A DNA stretch of 64,000 nucleotides from Vicugna pacos (taxonomy: Eukaryota; Chordata; Mammalia; Artiodactyla; Camelidae). A program made the translations under genes and the position numbers. The notes below the pieces were generated by a model. That model was not told where the DNA came from. It saw only the letters and a list, made by a program, of their open reading frames with translations, and did no database searches. The DNA lies in contig NC_132992.1 of the NCBI RefSeq assembly GCF_048564905.1, positions 96,043,501 through 96,107,500 of the forward strand. The letters are read 5' to 3'. Below, piece after piece: positions 25,348-35,870 of this stretch (position 1 is the stretch's first letter; every line of letters starts with the position of its first letter).

Positions 25348-25789
25348 TCTCTGGCACAGTAATACACGGCCGTGTCCTCAGGGGTCACAGAGCTCAGCTG
25401 CAGGGAGAACTGGTTCTTGGATGTGTCCCTGGAGACGGAGGTGCGGCTCTTGAGGGATGGGCTGTAGTAAGTGTTGCCGCTATAAGCTATGTATCCCATC
25501 CACTCCAGCCCCTTCCCTGGGGGCTGGAGGATCCAGCTCCAAGCATAACAGCTGGTTGTGATGGAGCCACCAGAGACAGTGCAGGTGAGGGAGAGCATCT
25601 GCGAGGGCTTCACCAGACCTGGGCCCGACTCCTGCAGCTGCACCTGGGACAGGACACCTGGGGGCAAGGAGAATCAGTCATTGTGAGTCACCTGCAGCCA
25701 CTTCCATTCCCAGAGACCCGTGTCTGACACCTGAGACACTCACCTTGGGGACCTGCCACCAGGCACAGGAGAAGACCCAACAGTCTCAT
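25348..25789 (-). CDS. IGHV4: Immunoglobulin heavy variable gene, IGHV4 (open, odd residues)
   Basis: Leader exon 25744-25789 ([15 protein letters not shown], donor GT at 25742-25743) and V exon 25348-25657. The mature protein starts [16 protein letters not shown]; both disulfide cysteines (SLTC, AVYYC) and the core tryptophan are present. CDR1 is [10 protein letters not shown] and CDR2 IAYSGNT. Two features stand out. There is a cysteine in CDR1 at about Kabat 33, where the sister gene at 42 kb has tyrosine. Framework 2 reads [14 protein letters not shown], with leucine at the nearly invariant Arg38 (WIRQ in the sister gene). Frame, splice sites, octamer and RSS are all sound, so it can rearrange. 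Whether the Arg-to-Leu change leaves a stable V domain is uncertain, so it may be an open but poor gene. Llama/camel IGHV4-type genes have been reported in both classical and heavy-chain-only antibodies. Confidence 0.9.
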
Positions 25790-25899
25790 CTTCCTCTAGA
25801 CCACAGCCCTGCTTCCCCAGCGACCTCAGCCCTGTGTGAGGACAGAGCTGTGAGCTCCCACTGCACAAGCGTGGACTTTACCCTCGAGCTTGAAGGGGA

Positions 25900-25907
25900 A
25901 TTTGCAT
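25900..25907 (-). promoter_or_regulatory. Ig promoter octamer of IGHV4 gene 1
   Basis: ATGCAAAT on the minus strand about 110 bases upstream of the start codon. Confidence 0.85.
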
Positions 25908-28079
25908 GTGGAGGGGCCCTGTCTTCATAAATACGGAAGGGCTGAGTTAGGCTGGCCTGTTTCTTTGAGAACCCCTGCGAGTGTCACTTCTCTTGGCTTA
26001 TGTGCCTTGTGCATCAGGGAGGGGAGGGGACCTGTCCATGGGACCCCTTGGACACCAGTCAAAGGGCAGCCCCTCCCTCTGAGATAAGAGCTGCTCTCCT
26101 TCAAGCCCATCTTCCCTCCCGCCCTTCCTTTCCCGGCCCGGTGCTCCTCATCCACTCAGAACCTATTCTTCCTTCCCCAGAACTGAGCCCAGGACACATC
26201 CTTCTGTGTTTCCCTGGACCTTCCTCTGTGTTTCTTCATCATTGTACAAGTGGGTGTCGTATGGTCAGCTTGCAGTTTACATGTGAGATACAGGCTGCAT
26301 TCTGCTCCACCCTTCCTGTGCTGTGAGATTAGAAAAGTTGTCTTGTGAGGTGGGCCCTCAGGGACCCCGTTGTGTCAAACCCATGAAGCCCCATTTCGTT
26401 CATCACACCCAACCCCTCTCAGTTCACACCTTCAGTGTTCCAGGTGCTGTCCATGGGCCTCATGGTCAATTCACACTCCTGTGGGGACCCACAGAGAGAA
26501 GGGGGTTATACACAAAATGAGACAAGATGCAGAACCTTGAGAGGGAGGCCCTCGTCAGAGCAAAGTCAGAAACAACAGGCACCAGGAAGGGGGGGAAGCA
26601 GGCGCTGACAAGGGCAGAGCTTCAGGGCTTTCCCCAAGGACCCCTGCCTCTGCAAACAGAGGTGGGGAGATGGGGGGCGGATGCCTCACTCAGACGGCGC
26701 ATGCTTGTTATTTAGGGAAGGGGACAGACACACTGGGTTCAAAACCAACTCCTCCCTAAGACACAAGTGCATCTAAAAATGAGGAGTTCTGATCAACTTT
26801 TGCCTGTTCCCTGGTGCTCTACATTCAGCCTGGACCTCACTTCTGCCTTTAATCCCCCAAGTTCACCACTGATTCAGCACGTCTGGAACTGGATTCCTAC
26901 TAGATGATCTAGGAGCAGTGGCACCAGGATTAATCACACAGGCTTCAAGCCCCTTGGCCACTCCCATCCCAGCCCCTTTCCACTCCCTCCTGTCAGATAT
27001 GCAAACCTGCACTCAGCCTCCCAAGTGCCCATCTTCCCTCGTTCTCTGCCTAACTTTACCTCTGTTATAAACCCTGCATGGACAATGGGGAATCAGCAGA
27101 CTGTGAAACACACCTGATGTCCCAGGATCAATGTCTGATGCGGGGATGGGGCACCTGTGTATAAATTGTCCACCACAAGGTCATGTAGACGTCATGTTGG
27201 TCAAGAGGTTTGAGCTCAGGAGACTCTTCTGGGAGTCTGTCTGGTGGTCACAGAATCACCCAGTTCTCACAGGTGAGCTGCGGTGTCGTGAGAGGTCCTG
27301 GTGATGACCGCAGACCCCAGGCTCACGAGGCTGCTTGCTGGGGGTTGGACTGAACCAGCTAAACCTCACGTCCTGGTGTGGATGCAAACGAGTCCAGGTC
27401 CCCATCACCTCTGGGCTCTACGGTCACACCTGTTTCCCGAGTATCTCATCGCTGTGACCAACCTGGTGTTTCTAGCATAAACCAGGGGATGTGGTCTCTG
27501 CAAATTTCCCTCCTGGGCAGGATCCAATGAGCTTCCTTTAGCTCCCAGGTCCTCCCGGAAGTGTGAAGAGGAAGCACCCTGGGCTCTGTACGTGGACCTT
27601 CTGGGTCTGTTTCCCAGCAGCACCAGATGCATGTGACCCTGTCCAGTCATTTAACCAGACTGTCACCTTCCCCCAGGCATGAGGTGGAGAAGTGGGTTTC
27701 CGTGGAAGGTGCTTCCTTCTGTTCCAGGTGTTGATTGTGACAGAAGAAATTTCCACAGCCCCTGGCAGCGTGATACAACATCAGGCACTCGTATTCTTCA
27801 GGACCCTGTAATCTGAGCACGGCTGGAGGGGGAGGTGCATTCCTACACAGAAGTGCTCCCAGAGGTGCCGGGATGATGTCTGGAGGGTCTCTTCCCATTG
27901 TGCTCAGGTGTCTGTGTGCTGGTTGTGGTTTTGGCTGCAGGTGAGTCAGGGCTAAGGATCCCAGCCCTGGGATCCAGCCCTGTGGGCCTCTTCTTGTGCA
28001 GAGGGCTGCACCCCAGACAGGTCCCTGGGTCAGCTGGTGCCCCCTTCACAGTCACTGCTCAGAGCAACTTCCTGCAAAC
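25908..28079. other. Upstream flank of IGHV4 gene 1, then unclassified DNA
   Basis: Up to about 27180 the sequence is the duplicated IGHV4 flank. 27.18-28.08 kb is present only here in the window; I recognise no exon or repeat family in it. Confidence 0.5.
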
Positions 28080-28400
28080 CTAAATGCAGTTTTACTCTGT
28101 GACCCAGCAACCACATTCCTAGGTAGTTATGTAACTAGCCTTGAGACATGTCCACACATCAAAGTGCACATGAATGATTACATAGCTCCATTCGTAAATG
28201 ACAGCAATTGAGGAACACAATGTCCTTCCTCAGGGAATGAACAAAAAATCTATGGGTCACCTCTGCAATCAAATTCCATTGAGCCACTTGCAAAATGAAC
28301 TACTAAACTAGGAAAAGACCAAAATAAGATTTAATGCCTACACAGTGAAGGAAATCAGTCTAAAAATGGTTTGTACTGTGTGATTTTATTTTCTGTTTGT
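28080..28400 (+). mobile_element. LINE-1 fragment, sense
   Basis: Resembles the end of old mammalian L1 ORF2 and its 3' region: GTGACCCAGCAACCACATTC, then wording like CCACACATCAAAGTGCACATGAA and the aligned downstream segment. It is heavily diverged and 5'-truncated. Confidence 0.6.
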
Positions 28401-29640
28401 TCTGTAGAATACAGAACCATGCGATGTCAGGTATGTGAGGAGAGGTTAAAGCAGGTGAAATGCAGGTATTCAGCAGGCAGTGAGATTACCCTTTATGAGA
28501 TTCCAATGATTTATGCAGGACAGTGTGATGTTTCAACACATATGGAGCTAAAGAGCACAAATGTAATCCAAATGTGCAGTTGTGGAGTGTTTTTGATGGT
28601 TTGTTTTGTTTCCCTTATTTTCTCACAAAGCTTTACTTATGATCCAGGATTCCAGGATTTAGTGCAGACTGCATAGAATTATCTAATTCAACTGCACACC
28701 TGTGAAATGACTCCTCCAAGGAAGGTGGGGCTGAAATATCCTGACCCACGTTACTTTGGACATGAGTGGGGTCTGTAAGACTAGAGCAGGTAAAGTGCAC
28801 ATAAACACTGTGTTCTAGCTGAGTTATCTGTTTCCAGCTGGGATAGAGGTTCACAGTCTGACACCACTGTCCCCAGGGAAGAAGTCAATAAAGTCCTCAC
28901 ATGGGATATGGGGGGAGCCAGGTTCATCAAGGTTGGGGAAGGTGGTTCCAGGTGAGCAAGGAGCTAAGGCTAATGTGGTCTGCGTGGTGTTGAGTCAGGA
29001 CAGGAGACAGCTGTGCATTCTCATGTTGACCTTTCTACAGGTAAATTTAGCTCCAGAAATAGATGTAGGTGTGTGTGTTCCCAGGAGTTCGTACACACCT
29101 ACTCTTGAGGTCTGTTAGCTGTGAGCTCCTACAAGCACCCACACCTGTGCCTCAGTGCTCAGAATCTTTGTTCCTAGTATCATTCTGAAAAGGGAACCCT
29201 GGTCCATCCATGAATTGTCCACTCCTTGGGAGAGGACACAGAGAGAGGCAAGAGAAAGTAAGAGATGAGACTGTAGATTCTAGTGTTTCCAGAGAGTAAT
29301 AAAGTATTCAACTATCCAAAGTATTCGCCATTTTCAAAGTGATGCAGGGGCCAACCTGAAAGAATTCCCAGTGGCTAAACCCTGTGGATGTTTGTGCATC
29401 AAAATTAATATTTTAACATTTCATCTTAATCCAAATTATGCGATGTATATACATTGATCATTACTGAGAGTCCTATATGATTCAATTAATGGAAATATTG
29501 GTGAAAGGATAACTCAATACAGAATTATTCAAAATAATTTAGGCTGACAGTCTGCTGACGAGGAGGTGGACATTTATTTCTGACCCCTTGAATGTGGCCT
29601 GTGCATTGAGACATTTAGAAATTCTGGACTATCTTGAAAT
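28401..29640. other. Unclassified non-coding stretch
   Basis: No exon recognised. Parts may be the 3' untranslated region of old L1 copies, but I cannot place them. Confidence 0.35.
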
Positions 29641-29649
29641 TCACAGTCA

Positions 29650-30150
29650 ATTTTTGATGTTATATATAAACCATGGACCATGGATTAACAATGTGATGAA
29701 TTTTATCATATCAAAATTAGAGACTTTTTTCTGAGAAAAATATTAAGGGAATGAGTAGTCCAGGACTTACTTGGATGATGTGCTTTCTAACTGCATGTTT
29801 CTTAAACGGATCATGTTATGTATTAAACAAGAACTTGGCACTAAACAAATTAATAAAAACAATAGAACTAATCATTGGCAAACATGTTGAAGAGATACCT
29901 CATTAGTTGAACTATGAATAGCTGATTGACTTGGCCTTATAAGTAGGGAAATATAAAATGACACGACAATGTGATGCTCTGAATCGCGTGTCAGGATGAC
30001 TGAAGCACAGCATGTTGACAGAAGCAGCTGTGGGTGAGGATGTGGGTCCACAGGGAATCCCATCCACCTGCTGGTGGGAATGAACATGGCAGCCACTATG
30101 GAAGATGCTCACGATTTCTGCAGTGACTACAACAAATTGACCCAAGTCCA
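29650..30150 (+). mobile_element. LINE-1 ORF2 fragment, sense
   Basis: Reads like the 3' part of an old L1 ORF2: the stretch around AATTAGAGACTTTTTTCTGA, then AGAGATACCTCATTAG, a GAGGATGTGGGTCCACAGGG-type segment and CACCTGCTGGTGGGAATGAA. It is decayed, with no intact frame. Confidence 0.7.
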
Positions 30151-30396
30151 CTGAAAATTCATGTTCACCCCCCAGTTACCATGGTGGGAATGCTTCCATC
30201 AGCTTTTTGATTAGAGCATTTTTTCAGTCCCTGAAATTTTCTGAAATGATGATTAATTTAAGGAAATCTTCCCATGTAAGTAGTGAATACATGTACCTAT
30301 TTTGCAAGTTTAAACTACCTAACCCCACTTTCTATGGCAGAAGCCACCTAAATGGCTTTGTCATCATCTCAGCCCAGCCCAGCCTCCCAGTCCCTC

Positions 30397-30435
30397 AGGG
30401 TCTGTCACACTCAGGATGTGGGTGGTCACACTGTG
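30397..30435 (-). other. V recombination signal (23-RSS) of IGHV1 pseudogene
   Basis: Heptamer CACAGTG at 30429-30435, 23-base spacer at 30406-30428, nonamer ACAGACCCT at 30397-30405. The spacer resembles human IGHV1 signals; the nonamer is weak. Confidence 0.8.
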
Positions 30436-30873
30436 TCTTTCACAGGTAACACACGGCCGTGTCCTCAGATCTCAGACTGCTCAGCTCCACGTAGGCTGTG
30501 CTGGTGGACGTGTCTGCAGTGAAGGTGACTCTGCCCTGGAACTTCTGTGCATAATTTGTGCCACCATCTTCAGGGTCAATTCTTCCCATCCACTCAAGCC
30601 CTTGTCCAGGGGCCTGTCGCACCCAGTCTATGTAGTAGCTGGTGAAGGTGTATCCAGAAGCCTTGCAGGAGACCTTCACTGATGCCCCAGGGTTTCTCAG
30701 CTCAGCCCCTGACTGCACCAGCTGGACCTGCGAGTGGGCACCTGGCGACAAGAGACACAACTGGATGAGATACCCATCGACTGGTTCCCGATCCCCCCTC
30801 ATCCCAGAGCCTGGGGAGCCCCCTGACCTGCAGCCACTGCCACCAGGAAGAGGGCTCCCCAGCTCCAGTCCAT
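30436..30873 (-). pseudogene. IGHV1: IGHV1 pseudogene (frame lost at second cysteine)
   Basis: Leader exon 30828-30873 ([15 protein letters not shown], donor GT) and V exon 30436-30741. It starts [18 protein letters not shown], keeps the first cysteine (VSCKAS) and tryptophan (IDWVRQ), and has CDR1 GYTFTSYY and CDR2 IDPEDGGT. Framework 2 is [14 protein letters not shown], a conventional VH type. The frame is clean up to EDTAV, then reads CYL and a stop where AVYYC is expected. The simplest explanation is one extra C before the conserved TGT, plus a tyrosine-to-cysteine change two codons earlier. The second disulfide cysteine is therefore out of frame. Everything else, including leader, promoter and heptamer, is preserved, so inactivation looks recent. 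It is the only subgroup-1 (clan I) gene in the window. Confidence 0.92.
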
Positions 30874-30978
30874 GGTGAGGGCTGTGCACTGGGGTGTCTG
30901 TGGAGGACGGGGGTGTGGTTGTCCTGTGGTGTTCCCAGGGCTCAGAATGTCCATATTTAACCCTGGACACCTCAGCTT

Positions 30979-30995
30979 ATTTGCATATTCATGAG
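30979..30995 (-). promoter_or_regulatory. IgH promoter: heptamer plus octamer
   Basis: On the minus strand the sequence is CTCATGA, two bases, then ATGCAAAT: the canonical heptamer/octamer pair of heavy-chain V promoters, about 106 bases upstream of the IGHV1 leader. It is the only complete heptamer-octamer pair I see in the window. Confidence 0.92.
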
Positions 30996-31639
30996 GCCAA
31001 AGACTTTATAATGAGACCTCGCCCCTGTTGAGAAGGAGCTGATGGAGGACACAAGGACCAAGCTCCATGGGTGCTGAGGGTCCCTGTCCTCATCCTTGTT
31101 TGAGGATGTGCATGCCCTGCCGTGTCCCTGACCCTGCGCAGAGAGAGCTCCTCCCACTGAGGGACAAGCCCCCACAGGACCAGGTCCTCATTGTGAACCC
31201 ACCCTTGAGTGACTCAGAGACCCCTGAAACTGATATTCATGTTTGTATATAAATGACTAACTTGTGGGTTTCGTTTGTCCCCAGATGCTGCTCCCTTTGA
31301 GTTAATGAAACCATCCCCATCCTCGAGCTCCTCATAATAAACACATCTAAACCCCTATAAATGCCACTTTACACGTGACTCTCACTGATTTCCTGGGTTT
31401 TGTAAGTGCTCCCAATACAAATCAACGTGAAGTTAGATCGGCAGTCCTGTCAAGTTCTCAGTATGAAGAGTCTTAAGTATTTACTTGAAATAATAGGAGT
31501 CAGGCCGTCACAGGAAACCATCCCAGCCCCCTCTGCACCTGCTCCTGGGCCCACAGCTCTAGGCTGGGGGTCCTGAGTGCCTCCTCCAGCCCAGCCCCTC
31601 CCTGCGGGGGGGGGCTCCTCCCTGGGCTCAGAGGGGATG
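30996..31639. other. Unclassified stretch upstream of the IGHV1 pseudogene
   Basis: No exon recognised. 31520-31640 resembles the C-rich 3' flank found beside the IGHV3 and IGHV4 genes (wording such as CTCTGCACCTGCTCCTGGG). Confidence 0.4.
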
Positions 31640-31905
31640 CACCTCCAGCATCCCCAGTCCAGTGATAAAGGGCTTTGGTCTGGCTTCAGAATACTCCCTC
31701 TAGGGCACTGAATCCCTTTAGTATCACCTGTTGAAGCAGTGAATTGACCTTAGTAAACCTGCATACTCTGCAGGAAGACTGCAGGAAGGAATTCCTGAAT
31801 CTTCCAGGAGCCGCCTCCCTGGAGCTGCAGGTGCACTGATACAGTCCACAGTCACGGTGAGTCCAGAGACCCTCAGGCTCCTGGGAGCCACTTATTTCCC
31901 TTAGG
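31640..31905 (-). pseudogene. Possible heavily decayed V-exon relic
   Basis: Follows a V-like 3' flank. On the plus strand short pieces resemble an inverted IGHV3 exon: GTGAATTGACC beside GTGAATTGGCCC in framework 3, and GGTGAGTCCAGAGA beside GGTGAATCCAGAGG at CDR1. No RSS or splice site is recognisable and the pieces are separated by unmatched DNA. This is tentative. Confidence 0.3.
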
Positions 31906-31986
31906 ATCCTTGGGTGGAAGGTCAGTGAGAGAATCCTCATATTTCATCACCATGGATCTTCTTCTAAAATCCACCGCCTCTATCCC

Positions 31987-32042
<56 letters not shown>

Positions 32043-32773
32043 ACAGACACTCACACACACACACTCACACACACAGACGCACATTGTAGCTGGTGTTACA
32101 GAAGTCAGCCACAAAGCTGTTATTCTTCTGTAACCAGGACATGGACGGGGTCCCCACACTGCCCCTCAGCCTGGGCAGCTGATTAACTTTGGCAAACAGG
32201 ACAAAAGGAACCTGACACTAGGGGAGGCTTGCAAACTGAGTGGACATTGGTTTTGCTGATTCTCACGGAGCTGGGCCCTTGTCGGTGCCCTGGTGAGAAA
32301 GGTCTGGGCCTCACTGCTGTTGGTCAGACCTGCGGCTCAGCCAACCCAGCCAGTCATTTGACCTGATCCACCTCGACAGGTGTGTGGGTTGCATGGACCC
32401 ACAGCCCACTTTTGTGTCCATTGTCACAGGGCCGAGTGCAGATCCCCAGGGCTGGGCTTTCTATCAGGACCTGGGTGTTATCTGACCCCTCACTGGCTCC
32501 AAGCCATACTGCTGGGCACACACAGCAACAATCCATCAACAAACAGAAGTATCTTCTACGTGATGAGGCCTGAGCAGGCCTGATGGCACACCTAGAAGTG
32601 GCCCATATGCCCGTGGTCCCTCCTCCTGCATTGGTGCCTCCTTTGTCCTAAGCTTCACCTGTGACCCAGTGGGGATTTGTCTACAGTCAGCTGACAGAGG
32701 AGAAGAGGACACAGACCTGGACTACAGACAGCTCTGCATGGTACACAGGCACCTCCTGACAGTGGACAGTGGG
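31906..32773. other. Unclassified non-coding stretch
   Basis: Contains the CA microsatellite at 31991-32086; otherwise I recognise nothing. It ends at the start of the second copy of the recent duplication. Equivalent DNA for the first copy would lie left of the window. Confidence 0.45.
31991..32086. repeat. (CA)n microsatellite
   Basis: About 40 bases of pure AC repeats followed by an interrupted run. Confidence 0.95.
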
Positions 32774-35700
32774 CGCCCTGTCGTCCTGCCTGGGACATCC
32801 CTGAAGGATGGTGTGGGGGCTCCTCCCAGTGGGCAGGACTCTGAGCAGTGCACCTGGATGTTCACCCCTCCTGGAAGGAGAAAGAACAGATAATTGATGT
32901 GATATGTGGGTTCTGTCTGACAGAAGTCCCACCGTGATGGAAAGATTTACTCAAGGTGCTGTGGGAAGTCAAGGGGGTGAGATGGATTCTGAGACCAACT
33001 TCCCGATCCTCTCAAACACTCCCATATTTACTGTGCACACTCAGGGAAAAGACCACAAACAACTGTGTCATGGAACACAGGAGCTTAAGGAAAAACAGGA
33101 TCTGGTAGAGACCATAAATTCCACAGCGAGTAAAAAGGCTTAATTTATCTTCAGGGCTGCATGGGGGAGGGGAACAAGGTACACTCTTCAGGAGTCAGAT
33201 ATAAGAAGATGGTTACAAAACAGACCTCCAGGCCACTGGGTTCTTGTCTTGGGGGCTACAGACTAACTAAACAGCAGAAAGCATGCCCAGAGCTAATAGA
33301 TGAGGGCATAGGTGGTCGCTTTGCAACAAGCAGAGTAAACCCTGAACACGGACCTATGCTTATGAGAAACAAGCCGTGTCCTGCATTTATAACAAGGGGC
33401 ACACGATGGCTTTGCCATGTGGAAGCAGCCCTAAGCTAAAACCTCATCTCTGCAAGCAAGGCATTGTCTCTGCTTTTTATGACAAGGAGACAGGGCTGCA
33501 GATGCACAGGTGCCGGCTAGCAAAACGGTTAGGACACTTACTAAATAAGCACATTTGTTCTTCTTAAAGGTCACATGCAGCTGGGGTCTGTTACAATTTA
33601 TGACCCCAATCATGGGCTCCCACAATTATACAAATCGTGGGTTGTAGCCTGGATGGGATCAGGCTGGATGGTCAAGGAATTCAGAGGAGTATGGTTTGGA
33701 AAAATTGGTGACTAAAAGTGTTAAAAGGAGACATGTGGATCGTCTTCTGTAAATAGGCAAAAAGATAAAATAATTTGCATCCCATGAGAATATTTCTACC
33801 CCATGAGAATATTTCCCACAAGGTGACCTCTGGAGAGGAAGAGTTTAATACACACAGGGGCAAGTTGGCCAGTGATGGAGGTACTGGCCTGTCTGTTTCC
33901 ACAGCTGCCTCTGTCATCACGCAATGTGCTCATGCTCACTGTGGCCTTGGTGGCAGGATGGAGGTCATGCGTGGACTCAGTAACATGGACATCCACTCAC
34001 CAGGGTCCTCCTGGTACAGTCCTTTGTGAGGACCCTTCCTGCCAGCAGCAGAGAGAAATCCTAACGTCCTGACTGGCAGCATTTCCTGGGCTGCTCAGCC
34101 ACCACCTGTTGTCAGGTTGGCTACTTTGGGCCACTTCCGTCATAGAACAGGTAACCTCCTGTTCTTACTAAATCTATATATCTATACTGGATATAAATTT
34201 TTTTCTTAAAAAGCAGGGAATGAAATTCTCTTGCCAAAACCACCACCCAGGGACTTTCAGATCCCAGAGTCATGGGATTCCAGCAGCCAGCATTGCTTCT
34301 GATCGGGAACTCACTTTACAGCAGAGGAAATGCATCAATCGGCCCGAGCGCACGGATCCACCAGCCTTACATACCTCACCATCCCACAGCTGCTGGGTTT
34401 TAGAACACAAGCTGCCTGTAGAAGATCAACAGCAGTGCCAGGTGGGTAGTAACACCTTGCAGGGCTGAGGTGAGGTTCTCCGGCAGACTGTGAACTATTT
34501 ACTCTCAGTATGTTTTTCTTCTCTCACAGCCTTGATTCATGCACCCCAGAATCAGGAAATGGATGGGTGGTGGCTCCACTCATTGTTTCCCCCAGTGACC
34601 ACTAGCTAGCTTGGCTTCTGTCCCTGTGTCTTTATGCTCTACTGGCCTATGGCCTTGGTCCCCGAGGGAGGAACACTTCCACCAGGAGAGAGAACGATGA
34701 TTTCTTTGATCTGCTCTTTAAGTTTGTCTTCTGGGCTTTTTGGCTCCTCAAGCCTCTGAACCTACAGGCAAGAAGGGAGAGGATGAGCTGCCTGGGTGAC
34801 TGCTTCTGACTCCCGGGGGAGCTGGAGCCCTGCCCCACCATGGGAGTGAAGAGGAGCTTATGGGGACAGGGGTCCCTCCCTGTGTCTCCGTATTAGGATG
34901 TCTTGTCGTCAGGGTGAACAGAAAACCACAACAACTCAATCCAAGGATGGCTGTTTTGTTCCTGATCCATTGGAATGAAGGTCCTGGTCACTTCACTGGG
35001 TCATGGCCACACAGCTGAGGTGCTTGCTGAAGGCAAAGGCACCCAGAAGGGGGGCAGGAAGCAGGAAGCAGCAATACGAGCCAAGACTTCTGAGCAGTTA
35101 AGGAAAGAGGGCCGTAGTTGTCCTGCGCACTTTCCCCTTGTTTTGCTACAGGTACATGTATACGTGTGTCTGTGCATGTATACCCATGTGTATGTGTGTG
35201 TGTGCGTGTGTTTATGTCTTTCTTTCATGTCTTATCCCTTCTTATGTGACTAAAGGCGAACACAACAGTAATTCACCAGTTTTCTTCCCGCCTTCACGCT
35301 TCTGCTGGGACACGTACCTCCTCCTGCCCTCAGGCTGGGCTTTCCGGCAACGGCTCCCCTAGTTCTCAGCATCAGAATCACACTGGAAAGACACCCCCAC
35401 TGTCCTGGGTCTCCAGCTTGTGACAGTAACTTGTGGGACTGCTCAGCCTCCATGGCCAGGTATGTCGAAAACATATGAATGTTCTATTGTTTTGGTTTCT
35501 CCACACATTGGTTCTGTTCCCTTGGAAAAACTAAATTGTACACAGAGAGGTTATTATCTCATTTATTGTAAAGTACTTGAAAACACAGGTACAGTATAAA
35601 GACAAATTATAACGTTTAAAATAATAAAATACCATCACCTATAAAAATGCAAACTATCATAAGCCCAGAAAAGGTTTTCTTAATGAGAAGAGACAATGAC

Positions 35701-35775
35701 CGCCCCATGCACCTGCTCAATGGGCTGACCCTGAACACAGCAGGTGGACCCTGAGCAGCACCTGGTGGATCAGGT

Positions 35776-35789
35776 GCGCCCCCTGGTGG
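35776..35789 (-). promoter_or_regulatory. CTCF-type motif downstream of IGHV3 pseudogene C
   Basis: Minus-strand CCACCAGGGGGCGC, identical to 3005-3018 and again about 42 bases beyond the nonamer. Confidence 0.6.
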
Positions 35790-35831
35790 GTCGTGTGCTC
35801 CCCCTGCACCCACCCTGTGTCCCTGCAGGGA

Positions 35832-35870
35832 GGTTTGCATCTGGGCTCACACCGGCTTCCCCTCACTCTG
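35832..35870 (-). other. V recombination signal (23-RSS), imperfect
   Basis: Same as in copy A: heptamer CAGAGTG at 35864-35870, 23-base spacer, nonamer ATGCAAACC at 35832-35840. Confidence 0.85.

Larger units (their letters stand above)
24345..27180. repeat. IGHV4 duplicon, copy 1 (pairs with 41028-43862)
   Basis: Roughly 2.8 kb carrying an IGHV4 gene with its 3' flank and about 1.4 kb of upstream flank. It is repeated about 16.68 kb away with scattered substitutions, so it is older than the 1-3.4 kb duplication. The upstream edge of homology is near 27180. Confidence 0.88.

Noticed and set aside
25134-25727. A 197-codon plus-strand open frame over IGHV4 gene 1, and its counterpart at 41826-42404
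   Set aside because: It is the antisense shadow of the IGHV4 exon and its flank; the minus-strand reading has leader, splice sites, cysteines and RSS.
27181-28080. Possible extra V gene between IGHV4 gene 1 and the IGHV1 pseudogene
   Set aside because: No cysteine/tryptophan framework, leader, octamer or 23-spacer RSS could be found on either strand.
31991-32086. CA-rich tract considered as a CRISPR-like or recombination element
   Set aside because: It is an ordinary microsatellite; no spaced repeat structure exists in the window.
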